Shown one piece after another: positions 46,254 to 54,196 of a stretch of DNA of 64,000 nucleotides. Below the pieces are notes generated by a model, which was given only the letters and a program-made list of their open reading frames with translations, ran no database searches and was not told where the DNA came from. Source of the DNA: a virus. The stretch spans positions 1 to 64,000 of the IMG/VR virus record IMGVR_UViG_3300046820_000298; one strand, given 5' to 3'. The position numbers and the translations under genes were made by a program. Within the stretch, counting starts at the first letter, position 1. The number at the start of each line of letters is the position of its first letter.

Positions 46254-46814
46254 TTATCTTTTATACTTAGCTTTATTGTATAGCACTCTGTTCTTTAGTC
46301 CCCCTACAATGTATCTTTTTCTAGACTCTTCTGGACGTCCTGTTCTCCATTCATACATTGCTATTTCTTGGTTAGTATCGTAAGAACCTCCCATCTGCAT
46401 TCTAGCAGGAGATTCGATTACTGTTCCTTCATACGGTCCAGTTGGGAGGTTAGATATTCCAGGAGGGACGGCTTTGTAAGACTCTACTAAGTTACCACTA
46501 TTGTCAACCTTATCTATATTGATAGGGACTTTCATCCCCATAGTATTAAAACTCTGTCCAGGTTGAACATCAGGGAAAGCCATAGATTGATCTACTTGTC
46601 CTGCTTCATGTGCAGGACGTAACCCTTGCTCTTGTTCTTGTGGAGTTTGAGCAACCTGCATAGGGGGTTGAAAGCTAGCAGCTTGCTGCTCTTGTACAAA
46701 TTCTTCAATTAGATCTCTACCTTGACTGTAAGCAGAATAAACATCTAGGATACTCCCAGGAAACCCGGAAGATCTAGCTTTATCTAATAATGCTCTTCTG
46801 GTAGAATTATCCAT
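46254..46814 (-). CDS. Hypothetical virion-block protein (186 aa)
   Basis: A Pro/Gln-rich, probably disordered protein with a helical N-terminus (MDNSTRRALLDKARSSGFPG). It has the MQMGG / YIVGGLKNR type Gly-Gly motifs seen in several virion proteins of this phage. Its start overlaps the Dps-like gene's stop by one base, so they are coupled. It may be a portal- or scaffold-associated factor. Function unknown. Confidence 0.5.
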   Translation of the reverse strand: MDNSTRRALLDKARSSGFPGSILDVYSAYSQGRDLIEEFVQEQQAASFQPPMQVAQTPQEQEQGLRPAHEAGQVDQSMAFPDVQPGQSFNTMGMKVPINIDKVDNSGNLVESYKAVPPGISNLPTGPYEGTVIESPARMQMGGSYDTNQEIAMYEWRTGRPEESRKRYIVGGLKNRVLYNKAKYKR

Positions 46815-47227
46815 TAAGACAAGAACTTAAGTTTGTATTTAGCAGAGTTTAGAGTAGACTTAATGTTATCTAAGTCATTAACTATTTCAGAGAATTCACA
46901 TCCATCTTGAACTCTAGTGATCTTATTGTGAAGTTGATCGATGTAGTTAATTGCATCTTTAACTGAGCCTAGACGTGGGGCTGATACATCTGGGTAATCC
47001 GGGATTGTACCTGTTGCTCCTTGGTATCCTTCAGCAATGTCATCTGCATGACCAGGAAGTGCATCATAAAGTTCGTTAAGTGCTTTGTGTGCAGCATAAG
47101 AACCTGCTCCAGTTACTGATAGATGCAAGATATGCACCTTAGTTGCGGCATCCATAAGTTCTACAGCTAGTGCTGGAATAGAATCTTTTTTAGATGACTT
47201 CTCTTTCATTTTGTCTATATAGCTCAT
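46814..47227 (-). CDS. Dps/ferritin-like protein (137 aa)
   Basis: A helical protein whose conserved residues reproduce the Dps ferroxidase spacing: H35-x11-H47-x14-D62-x3-E66, in VHILHLSVTGAGSYAAHKAL and HADDIAEGYQ. E. coli Dps has H51, H63, D78 and E82 at the same intervals; the fifth ligand (D67) would be N51 here. The length is slightly short for Dps. Known Dps proteins oxidise and store iron and protect DNA. It lies between portal (4-nt overlap) and the 186-aa gene, so it may be a virion component or protect packaged DNA; that is inference. Iron binding is not proven. Confidence 0.65.
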   Translation of the reverse strand: MSYIDKMKEKSSKKDSIPALAVELMDAATKVHILHLSVTGAGSYAAHKALNELYDALPGHADDIAEGYQGATGTIPDYPDVSAPRLGSVKDAINYIDQLHNKITRVQDGCEFSEIVNDLDNIKSTLNSAKYKLKFLS

Positions 47228-49431
47228 TCTGCTAGGTTTTGGTTAGCTTTAATATCTATTTCTTTTTCTTTTAAAGCTAGTTGTTGCTGCTTAATCTGAA
47301 AATCTTGCATCATCTTTTCAAGGTTATTGTTAGATGATTTATCTTGAGCTTCAGCTGCAATAAGAGCTTTTTCTATTTCAAGTTGTCTATCTTTCTCTTT
47401 ATCCAAAGCTGCTTGCTGTATAGCCTGTTGCTTAACTTGAATTTCTTGCTGAGCTTGCTGCTGTTGAGCTTGCTCTTGTGCTTTCCTCAAGTCATCAGCT
47501 TGCTTCTCAGCTTGCTTAATTTTGTCTTTAATCTGAGAGAAACTATCACTTTCAAATATCGATACAACTGTAGACATAGGCATTCCATTCTGCACTGCAG
47601 CTTGGGCCAAGCCTTCTAGTTTCTGTTTCTTCTCTGCATCTTTACCAGCATCAGAGACAAATATACCATATTCTGCCTCCATGTGAGTAACTGGTTCTAA
47701 GTCAATAGCATCCATACTGCCATCAGGCATTACATACATTGCCTTCTTCCCATTGAGCCAAGCCTCTTTTGAGTAATCCAAAAGCCCTTGTAACTCCCTT
47801 CTTTCGAAGTGTGCAAACTTTCTAAATATATCTTCTGTAATATGAGAAGACTGGACAATGCTCTGCTGAGACGTGGCTTTTCCTTCATAAGAACTCATTT
47901 GACCCTGTCTCTGTCTAGTCACCCCACTAACTTTCTCCCATTCGACCATGATTGATTCGAGCAAGGTTAGGTATTGAGATATTGTCTTAATAGACATATC
48001 CAATACTGACTGATGCTGAGGAGATAACTGAATTCCTTCTTTGTTGTAGTCTACCCAAGCTATACCTGTGCCCTCTACAAAATACATGAACTTATCCATG
48101 TCCCAGTTTTTAGGGATCATGTTAATGTCGAACTGAGCAATAATATCCTTGCTTCGTGCAATAGCTAGTTCAAGACGGTATTTGTAAATATTGTAATTGA
48201 GCTGGTAAGCTATCCCTAGACTTACCAAAGAAATACTCTGAGAGTTAATATCTGAGTACTTCCTTCCATTGATTGGAAGTCTACATATGGATGGGTTATC
48301 TAGACTGTTACGTTGGTTCTTATATGGACGAACATTGATAAAGAATCTTCTATCAATTCTGGTTCCCTCCCATACTTCGTTTACCCACTCCCATTCCATC
48401 TTGGCCCCTAGATCTTTGAGTTCTTGAGGAAGCTTGTACCCTTCTTCAACATCAAACATCTCAGTATTCCCTGTATTAGGATCGTTGTAAGTCACAAATC
48501 CAATACGTTTCCTACTTTTCCAATAGACTGTTATTATCTCAATTAACCTATTACGGTATATGTTATCATCTGCTCCACTAGCTTCAGCTCTATACAAAAG
48601 ATAAGCTTCAGCTGATGTGTGAGTCGGAGATTCTAATTCTAGAACTTGTTCGTCACTAAGGTATTCCCCAAATATGTCAATAATGGTAGATGCGTGAGAA
48701 TATTTTCTAATGATAGCCCAGTCGGCATCTTCAACGAAATCGATATCAGGATCTTTGTCATAGTCAATGTCTAGTGGGTTAACTACCTCGTAAAATACTT
48801 CTTCTCTTCTTACCCCTTTATGTGAATAGCACTCCCCAGTTACTAGGAAGTGAAAGAAAAGCTTTTGAAATTTATCATAAACCTCATTGTAGTACATCAT
48901 ATAATTCAAGGCTGCTTGCCCAACTATTGCTCTGTGGTCTACATAACTTCTCTCAAACTCTTCTGCTACTTGTTTTGGGAGTGGAGGTTCTTCTTGTTCT
49001 GGAAGTTCTACTTCTTGTTGTTTAGCTAGCTCTGCCAAGAACTTAGTCTTTAAGTTAGCTAGGATTAAGTTCTTAAGTGCCTCTTCTTTCAAGCTGATTG
49101 AGTCAGCATTCTGAACTGTAACAGTGTATTCAAGAGGACGTTTAGACTTCTCCCCAAGTAGTAGATCGATGATCGGCTTAATGATCGGGTAATTACGGAG
49201 CTTCGAAGGAAAGTGGCTTCGAGTTTTACCATAAGGTTTAAGGACGTAATTATAGTCCTCTTCATCGATTACCCCGTTATAGTAATCATACAAAGACTTA
49301 AGGTAGCTACGTCTTTCACTAATACCAAACTTAGATAGGTTGATAAATGCATTGACGCAGTCTTCTTTCCACTTGTCATCTTTCTGAGAAAAGGGGATTC
49401 GTTGCTTGGGGATTGTAGCTTGTCCGAACAT
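47224..49431 (-). CDS. Portal protein (735 aa)
   Basis: The gene lies between TerL and the scaffold/MCP genes. At 735 aa it is in the range of crAss-like portals. The N-terminal half is mixed with many aromatic residues (RSYLKSLYDYYNG), a basic/Pro-rich LEYTVTVQNADSISLKEEAL segment follows, and the C-terminal ~140 residues are a long Gln/Lys/Ala coiled coil (QAQQQQAQQEIQVKQQAIQQ) like the portal barrel/crown. It forms the dodecameric ring through which DNA enters. A TACTTTTG box sits 5 nt before the ATG. Family call by size, composition and synteny. Confidence 0.8.
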   Translation of the reverse strand: MFGQATIPKQRIPFSQKDDKWKEDCVNAFINLSKFGISERRSYLKSLYDYYNGVIDEEDYNYVLKPYGKTRSHFPSKLRNYPIIKPIIDLLLGEKSKRPLEYTVTVQNADSISLKEEALKNLILANLKTKFLAELAKQQEVELPEQEEPPLPKQVAEEFERSYVDHRAIVGQAALNYMMYYNEVYDKFQKLFFHFLVTGECYSHKGVRREEVFYEVVNPLDIDYDKDPDIDFVEDADWAIIRKYSHASTIIDIFGEYLSDEQVLELESPTHTSAEAYLLYRAEASGADDNIYRNRLIEIITVYWKSRKRIGFVTYNDPNTGNTEMFDVEEGYKLPQELKDLGAKMEWEWVNEVWEGTRIDRRFFINVRPYKNQRNSLDNPSICRLPINGRKYSDINSQSISLVSLGIAYQLNYNIYKYRLELAIARSKDIIAQFDINMIPKNWDMDKFMYFVEGTGIAWVDYNKEGIQLSPQHQSVLDMSIKTISQYLTLLESIMVEWEKVSGVTRQRQGQMSSYEGKATSQQSIVQSSHITEDIFRKFAHFERRELQGLLDYSKEAWLNGKKAMYVMPDGSMDAIDLEPVTHMEAEYGIFVSDAGKDAEKKQKLEGLAQAAVQNGMPMSTVVSIFESDSFSQIKDKIKQAEKQADDLRKAQEQAQQQQAQQEIQVKQQAIQQAALDKEKDRQLEIEKALIAAEAQDKSSNNNLEKMMQDFQIKQQQLALKEKEIDIKANQNLAE

Positions 49432-49436
49432 TAATA

Positions 49437-49444
49437 CAAAAGTA
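49437..49444 (-). promoter_or_regulatory. Putative -7 box before the portal gene, leaderless geometry
   Basis: The minus strand reads TACTTTTG-TATTA-ATG: a full TAnnTTTG match exactly 5 nt before the portal start, in the 77-nt gap after TerL. No clear -33 TTG is present. Confidence 0.45.
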
Positions 49445-49508
49445 GTTTTGTTTTACAGAAGGTCTTTAAAATAAGTCATTTTCCTAGTGTGTTTAATATA
49501 TCACACTA

Positions 49509-51476
49509 TTACTTATACATCTTATCGAACCAGTCATTGCTTGAGTTATCGTTATCATTAAAGCTTAACTCCTTGTTGTATAGCTCTCTAGTGTGGTACA
49601 TACCAATCATTAAAGCCATTACACGGTCAAAGTTACCTTTCCTGTTAAACTTGATTAACTCCTGCAATAAAGCAAGGTCGTAAATTTTCTGCAAGTTAAG
49701 GGTAATATTGCCATCTTCGTCAGCTCCCCTCCCAGAAATTAACCAGTCTCTTATGTATAGTTCTCCTTGGGACTTTCTCTGCTCAGTCATGTGCATCCCA
49801 AATTGTCGTTTTACATTCTTACTTCGGAGTTCTTTCTTATCCAACATCTCAAATTCCTCTTGCAGCAGGTGCATCTTACGGAATCTCTTAGCATAAGCTA
49901 TGACTTCTCCTCGGTCATTCTCAAATCCTATCTTAGCATTGTAGTACTCTGCTAACATAAACAAGGTTCTGTTGTATTCGTCCTGGGTCTGTGGACGGCC
50001 TACGTAAGATGCTACAATTAAGTCATCTGGTTTAGACATATTGTTAGGGACCTTGATAACATAAGCTGCCCCAAGTGAGCTAGAGCTCTCAGCCTTCCCT
50101 TGAGCATACGGGTCATGACAAATAATGTACAGATTCTTTGGGGTTACCTCTTCTATCTCTGTTTTAAATGGAGGTTCGTATATAACTACTGCCCCAGTTA
50201 AGTTATCATCTTTCCTGTGTGGAAATTTAGAGATAGCACGTAGGTTATTGTTAGGGGTAAAGTCTGCTTTACCTTTTGAGTTGTAATACATCTCCCCTAC
50301 TACCCCTATCGTATCTAGATTCCCGGATATTACTTTATTGTACTGCTCTTTTAACGAGTTGACATCAAATGTGTTAGCTGTAACTTGCAGTGTTGCTTCT
50401 TGTGGGGTAAATGGGTGTTCAGCTATGTATTGGTCATAAGATTTAGGGTCATTCCCCTTCTTCTTCTTTTCTCTTTGCTCTTCTTCGTACTCAACTGCTT
50501 GGCTAATTAAGCTATTCCCATTCTCATCTATAAACCCATCTAGGTTTTTGTAGATTGGGACAAAGTATCCACAGATTGTCCCCATAGCCCCAGCATCCCA
50601 GTCATTTTCAAACCCTAAACAGTTGTAAGCATCAGGGTGATAGAACAATTCTTCAAGTCCTTCAAATCCAGGGCCCTCTTCTCCACCTGTCCCAAAGGCA
50701 ATCATAGTACCAAGTGTCTTAGAACCTTGTCTCATTGTAGGCATAGCTACCTCCCAAGCCTTTAATAAGCCTGAGAATGAACCTGATTCTTCGAAGAATA
50801 TTAACTCTCCTGCTTTACCGCGGATTTTGTCTGGATCATCTTTAAGAGATACCCCAATTATCTGTGACTTAAACCCAAGAGTTACATCGGCCCCGTTAAC
50901 ATTCTTTTTGTACCCGGATTGCTTATGCATTTCACGGTCAATAAGTCTAGGTTGTGTCCAAGCTGTATTGTCATCTATAAAAGAGATAATATCCCAAGCT
51001 TTAGACAGCATTCCATCCCCAGTTAAGTATTGCTTATCTGAAGCAAACACGAAGTTCTTACTATTCCTTAAGTGGAAGTAGTTCCTACACAGCATTGCTG
51101 CAGCCTTGTAGGAGAAACCTTTACGTCTAGCTTTCAAGACAACCATGTGCTTGTTATCTCGTCTAGCTTTATCTACAGCATTAAAGTATTCGTAGTCCCC
51201 GTCGTAAAAAGCTGGGAAGCTTCGATCTCTTCTAGAGATTATCTCCCCATCTGGCTGCTCCTCATCTATAATCCTATCAATTGGGCAATAGTTTAAGTAG
51301 AAGTAGTGAAACCCTGAGATTTTAACCCCATTTATTTCATGACCATGCATACATCTAAACTGTTCCCTATCCCAATAGTCATAATACTGCTTAGTTCCAG
51401 GGAGAGCATCTGTGTAATGCCCGTACTCAATGTAATGTTTAGCTACTTCAGAAAATAAGTGGGTGTTCTTTAGCAT
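49509..51476 (-). CDS. terL: Terminase large subunit (655 aa)
   Basis: The N-terminal ATPase has a Walker A-like KARRKGFSYK (115-124), a Walker B with catalytic acid in GELIFFEES (223-231, E229/E230), and the coupling motif FGTGGEEG (261-268). The C-terminal RNase H-like nuclease shows its acidic residues: D455 in CHDPYAQG, E519/D521 in FENDRGE, and D617 in NFDRVMAL. It cuts and pumps DNA into the prohead through the portal encoded next. It starts where the possible small subunit gene ends. Length matches crAss-like TerL. Confidence 0.92.
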   Translation of the reverse strand: MLKNTHLFSEVAKHYIEYGHYTDALPGTKQYYDYWDREQFRCMHGHEINGVKISGFHYFYLNYCPIDRIIDEEQPDGEIISRRDRSFPAFYDGDYEYFNAVDKARRDNKHMVVLKARRKGFSYKAAAMLCRNYFHLRNSKNFVFASDKQYLTGDGMLSKAWDIISFIDDNTAWTQPRLIDREMHKQSGYKKNVNGADVTLGFKSQIIGVSLKDDPDKIRGKAGELIFFEESGSFSGLLKAWEVAMPTMRQGSKTLGTMIAFGTGGEEGPGFEGLEELFYHPDAYNCLGFENDWDAGAMGTICGYFVPIYKNLDGFIDENGNSLISQAVEYEEEQREKKKKGNDPKSYDQYIAEHPFTPQEATLQVTANTFDVNSLKEQYNKVISGNLDTIGVVGEMYYNSKGKADFTPNNNLRAISKFPHRKDDNLTGAVVIYEPPFKTEIEEVTPKNLYIICHDPYAQGKAESSSSLGAAYVIKVPNNMSKPDDLIVASYVGRPQTQDEYNRTLFMLAEYYNAKIGFENDRGEVIAYAKRFRKMHLLQEEFEMLDKKELRSKNVKRQFGMHMTEQRKSQGELYIRDWLISGRGADEDGNITLNLQKIYDLALLQELIKFNRKGNFDRVMALMIGMYHTRELYNKELSFNDNDNSSNDWFDKMYK

Positions 51477-51973
51477 TACTCACTGTATTTGTTAGTTTTA
51501 ACGCCTGCTCTGTTAGGGTTATCCTTAGCTTGTTGCTTCTGTACCAGTTCTTCCAGTCTATCCAGTCCTTCGATTACCTCCCCAATCTTAGATAAGTTAG
51601 CAACAAGGTCTTTTGCTTGGTAAAGTAGCTTCCCGTTCTCATCCATAGCTGTAAGATCGATGTCTTTGAAGTACCTTTCTAGCTTATTAACTGCAGACCT
51701 AGCTGACTTAAGCAGCTTTATTGCATGAGTATCAGCTAGTTCCCTGTACTTCTGCAATCCTGCATGTAAGTTTGGGGTTGACTTTACTTTTAAATCTTCT
51801 AATAGCTTAGTCTTTCTTTCTTCTTCGTCGTAAGCTGCATAGCTAGACCTGTGGTCAGCAAAGAAGTAGATAAATGCTAACTCTTTTGCAGTTAACTTCT
51901 CAAATTCTGGGATAGTCAGAGCATACGGAGATGGGATAACTACATTATTGCTTATTGTTAGCAAGTCTTTCAT
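51476..51973 (-). CDS. Possible small terminase subunit (165 aa)
   Basis: A helical, charged protein immediately upstream of TerL (1-nt overlap) and downstream of an HU-like gene (29-nt overlap). FADHRSSYAAYDEEERK resembles proteins found just before TerL in Bacteroidota phages. The C-terminal part is a coiled coil (IEGLDRLEELVQKQQAKD). Position suggests TerS, but no DNA-binding helix-turn-helix is clear, so this is inference. Confidence 0.45.
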   Translation of the reverse strand: MKDLLTISNNVVIPSPYALTIPEFEKLTAKELAFIYFFADHRSSYAAYDEEERKTKLLEDLKVKSTPNLHAGLQKYRELADTHAIKLLKSARSAVNKLERYFKDIDLTAMDENGKLLYQAKDLVANLSKIGEVIEGLDRLEELVQKQQAKDNPNRAGVKTNKYSE

Positions 51974-52184
51974 TTTTGCGCCTAGTTTTCTCGTTTAGAT
52001 GGGCTATGCGCTCACTTTTAGCAGAGAACGCCCCAAAATATGGGAGTCTAATTGTAGCAAACTTCCCCTCTTTCATAATCTTAGCTACATACTTAAATTG
52101 GAAGTAGATAATCTCCTCTACTTTTTGTAGTGGGAGGTTATGCTTAGTGGCCAACTTCTGGATTATGATTTTCTCCTTATTCAT
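51945..52184 (-). CDS. HU/IHF-family DNA-binding protein (79 aa)
   Basis: The residues MNKEKIIIQKLATKHNLPL, then VEEIIYFQFKYVAKIMKEG, then TIRLPYFGAFSAKSER follow the HU/IHF pattern: two helices, then beta strands with the G-x-F signature. The basic C-terminus (KTRRKNERLANN) replaces the long DNA-binding arm, so it is a short version. crAss-like phages are known to have IHF-like genes. It would bend DNA, perhaps at the packaging site given its place beside terminase. It overlaps its neighbours by a few bases on both sides. Confidence 0.7.
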   Translation of the reverse strand: MNKEKIIIQKLATKHNLPLQKVEEIIYFQFKYVAKIMKEGKFATIRLPYFGAFSAKSERIAHLNEKTRRKNERLANNKQ

Positions 52185-52471
52185 TTACGGAGATTAATCG
52201 GTTTTCCCGACTTTCCTACTGAGACAGGTTTCCATCTAGATGGTTCATCAGGGCATTTAGCTGTTTGCCAACTAGCTTTTTGCTCTATGTAGCATCCACA
52301 TAGACCACACTGCTTAGTATCTTTTAAAAGATTTGGGCATTCATGGCAAGTTGATATTCTTTCTTCGTATTGTTCTTGAGTTACAGAAGGCATTCCAGCT
52401 GCAACGTACTCGATAGAGGCTTTTGCAAAGTTTGCAGCCATCTTAAGTATTGACGGAGTTTTATTACTCAT
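52181..52471 (-). CDS. Zinc-ribbon protein (96 aa)
   Basis: The Cys arrangement C-H-E-C (in STCHECPNLL), then CGLCGCYIEQKA and a further Cys (TAKCPDEPSRW) forms a rubredoxin-like zinc site. Short proteins with this layout are common near terminase in Bacteroidota phages. The N-terminal part is helical. It overlaps both neighbours with ATGA-type junctions. Role unknown; nucleic-acid or protein binding is possible. Confidence 0.6.
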   Translation of the reverse strand: MSNKTPSILKMAANFAKASIEYVAAGMPSVTQEQYEERISTCHECPNLLKDTKQCGLCGCYIEQKASWQTAKCPDEPSRWKPVSVGKSGKPINLRK

Positions 52472-52614
52472 TCTTCTTCAAAGTTTGGTGTTGCTAATTC
52501 AGTTAAATGTAACACTTCTACATTACCTCTCCCATCCTGCACCACTGTCAAGGAGTAATAGCCTATGTAGAACATAGTTACTATCTTGTTTGGTGGGATG
52601 AATAGTGGTTTCAT
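52468..52614 (-). CDS. Small unannotated protein (48 aa)
   Basis: This short frame is flanked by ATGA overlaps on both sides: its ATG overlaps the stop of the 109-aa gene, and its TGA overlaps the ATG of the 96-aa gene. That fills the gap exactly and is strong evidence of a real gene. The product begins MKPLFIPPNKIVTMFYIGYY and ends in NFEEE. It looks like a small beta-rich protein (phage 'DUF'-like). Function unknown. Confidence 0.7.
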   Translation of the reverse strand: MKPLFIPPNKIVTMFYIGYYSLTVVQDGRGNVEVLHLTELATPNFEEE

Positions 52615-52940
52615 ACAGGGATTATGTTGATTTGAACCGGCTCTTTTTTTAGAATAGCAGCAAGTTCATATCCATTTTTATTTTGGACTATGGCCCCCTT
52701 ATCTTTTAACCTTTTTACATAGTTATTAAGGGTGTTGTGGTCCTTAATCTCTAACTTCTCAGATACTTTCTTTTTATTAGCCGGGGAACATAGGTTAACA
52801 GTCTCACTCAAATCGATGAATTCAGCTAAGACTTTAAGTTCTGTATCCGTAAGCTCTAGTATCCCATTAAATATCTGGAGAAACTTCTGAGTCGTATCCG
52901 TTTTGATGTTCACTCTTCGGATGGTCGGTTGGTTCTTCAT
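52611..52940 (-). CDS. Winged-helix DNA-binding regulator (109 aa)
   Basis: Residues ~28-95 form a winged helix: a helix (LTDTELKVLAEFIDL), a helix-turn-helix (NKKKVSEKLEIKDHNTLNNYVKRLKDKG) and a wing (AIVQNKNGYELAAIL). It probably regulates transcription, perhaps the switch to late genes. It overlaps the 101-aa gene upstream by 74 nt; no internal ATG gives a shorter form, so the overlap may be real, or an alternative codon may start it. It is coupled by ATGA to the 48-aa gene. Confidence 0.65.
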   Translation of the reverse strand: MKNQPTIRRVNIKTDTTQKFLQIFNGILELTDTELKVLAEFIDLSETVNLCSPANKKKVSEKLEIKDHNTLNNYVKRLKDKGAIVQNKNGYELAAILKKEPVQINIIPV

Positions 52941-53172
52941 TAGTAATTTGTATTTTGGCTCGTCCTTCTACGATTCTAATCTTGCATCTTTTTGAGTAAC
53001 TATTGAACTCATCAATGTGCTCATCAATGTTCTCTCTAGTTACTAGAAATGAAAGAAAAACCTCCAATTCCTTGGCGGCTTTTATGATCTCTTCGGATGC
53101 TTTATTCCCTGATTCTGCTTGTTTACGTAGAGATTCAAAGTCAGCTAGGGATATTGTTACTGTCCCTACCAT
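52867..53172 (-). CDS. Hypothetical protein (101 aa)
   Basis: The N-terminal part is helical (ISLADFESLRKQAESGNK) and a beta strand follows (KRCKIRIVEGRAKIQIT). The C-terminal ~25 residues are polar and are encoded by sequence that also encodes the start of the winged-helix gene. It starts 4 nt after the GroES-like gene. No family recognised. Confidence 0.5.
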   Translation of the reverse strand: MVGTVTISLADFESLRKQAESGNKASEEIIKAAKELEVFLSFLVTRENIDEHIDEFNSYSKRCKIRIVEGRAKIQITNEEPTDHPKSEHQNGYDSEVSPDI

Positions 53173-53176
53173 CTTT

Positions 53177-53446
53177 TTACTTATTTATAACTCCAAGCAG
53201 CATGAATTCATTCACCATTACATACTGAGTTCCATCTACTTCGATGATTACTCCTTCTGTGTGTGGATGAACGTAGACGGTGTCCCCTTCTTTTACTTGT
53301 TTGCACTCTGGACCAACCTTGAGAGCCTCGAGGATGTTAGACTTAAGTGAATTAGCAGCTTCATCAGAAAGAACGATTCCGCTGTCTGTTACTTTTTTGT
53401 GTGGGATTGGGAGAACTACCCAATCTCTGGTAGGATTAAAGTTCAT
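53177..53446 (-). CDS. GroES-like co-chaperonin (89 aa)
   Basis: MNFNPTRDWVVLPIPHKK, then TDSGIVLSDEA, ALKVGPECKQVKEGDTVYVH and YVMVNEFMLLGVI follow the Cpn10 pattern: P-x-x-D near the start, the T-x-x-GI mobile loop that contacts GroEL, the V-x-x-VG and KxGD-xV strands, and the final E-x-x-x-L-x-V strand. An upstream extension to 53467 would start with TTG inside the promoter, so the ATG at 53446 is chosen. Phages such as T4 encode gp31 to let GroEL fold their capsid protein; a similar role for the MCP is likely but inferred. A canonical promoter precedes it. Confidence 0.75.
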   Translation of the reverse strand: MNFNPTRDWVVLPIPHKKVTDSGIVLSDEAANSLKSNILEALKVGPECKQVKEGDTVYVHPHTEGVIIEVDGTQYVMVNEFMLLGVINK

Positions 53447-53464
53447 GTTACGTTTGGTTTTATG

Positions 53465-53495
53465 CAAATGTAATAAGACTTTTTATATAGTCAAT
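53465..53495 (-). promoter_or_regulatory. Canonical Bacteroidota promoter for the GroES-like gene
   Basis: On the minus strand ATTGA, a 19-nt spacer and TACATTTG match the -33 TTG / -7 TAnnTTTG consensus of the Bacteroidota primary sigma factor with the right spacing. The expected start point lies about 10-14 nt before the ATG at 53446. It would drive the genes from the GroES homologue toward terminase. Confidence 0.65.
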
Positions 53496-53502
53496 AGTTT
53501 TA

Positions 53503-53958
53503 TTATAAAATTGCAAAATAAACTGTAGTTAGCAGCAATCCTGTAGTACTGATAGTAAGCAAAGCAGTCTTAACTCTAAGACCTCGGTTCTCTTTCTTCA
53601 AAGTTTTAACTAATAACTCGTTCTCAGTCTTAATGGCTAGATCGATAGCCCTTTTATTCTCATATGCCTGCATGAGCATATCAGTGTTATTAGTTTGAAT
53701 ACCAGTGATTTTGCTATAAATCTTAACTTTCTCTGCCTCCATACGGTACAAAGTATCTAGTGTATTGGCAGTTTGATACCAATACATCATAGAGTTAAAG
53801 TTCAGATTAATTAGCTGTACTTGGTAGTTTGATAACACGGGAATAGAATCCGCTTTTGAGTAGCGAGTCTGAGGCCCTAAAAGTTTCTGCGAGTCTGCGG
53901 TTATTATGCTTAGAGTCAGAGCTAAGAATATTGTAAACCTCTTGAGTGTAGTATTCAT
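53503..53958 (-). CDS. Possible spanin-like protein with C-terminal membrane helix (151 aa)
   Basis: There is an N-terminal hydrophobic signal-like segment (FTIFLALTLSIITADSQ, about 8-24), a helical central region rich in Asn/Glu, and a C-terminal transmembrane helix (residues ~128-150, VKTALLTISTTGLLLTTVYFAIL ends the protein). No lipobox Cys is present, so it is not a typical o-spanin or u-spanin. It overlaps the 129-aa membrane protein by 152 nt, as Rz/Rz1 pairs do. The neighbouring lysin and holin support a lysis role. Confidence 0.5.
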   Translation of the reverse strand: MNTTLKRFTIFLALTLSIITADSQKLLGPQTRYSKADSIPVLSNYQVQLINLNFNSMMYWYQTANTLDTLYRMEAEKVKIYSKITGIQTNNTDMLMQAYENKRAIDLAIKTENELLVKTLKKENRGLRVKTALLTISTTGLLLTTVYFAIL

Positions 53959-54196
53959 TGATTACTTTTTGGTTATAAATTAGTGTATCCGATACAATGT
54001 TTAGAGAATCAATCTTAAAGCCTAAAGAGTCAATCTTTAAATTGTTTACCTCTATAACCTTAAATAGACTGTCGTTTATCTCCTCCAACCTTGTTTGTGC
54101 TGGGTTATCATTTTGTTTTAAAAAGACCTTTGCCAGTACTAGCAGAGAGCAAATTGCTATCCCCCATGCTATGTAGTTAATTATCCTTTTCTCCAT
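53807..54196 (-). CDS. Possible i-spanin / Rz-like protein (129 aa)
   Basis: An N-terminal membrane anchor (residues 9-26, IAWGIAICSLLVLAKVFL) is followed by a periplasmic coiled coil (LEEINDSLFKVIEVNNLKID). This is the Rz (inner-membrane spanin) layout. It starts within the end of the lysin gene (16-nt overlap) and its 3' part is dual-coding with the 151-aa gene. Assignment by topology and context; spanins have no conserved sequence. Confidence 0.55.
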   Translation of the reverse strand: MEKRIINYIAWGIAICSLLVLAKVFLKQNDNPAQTRLEEINDSLFKVIEVNNLKIDSLGFKIDSLNIVSDTLIYNQKVINEYYTQEVYNILSSDSKHNNRRLAETFRASDSLLKSGFYSRVIKLPSTAN

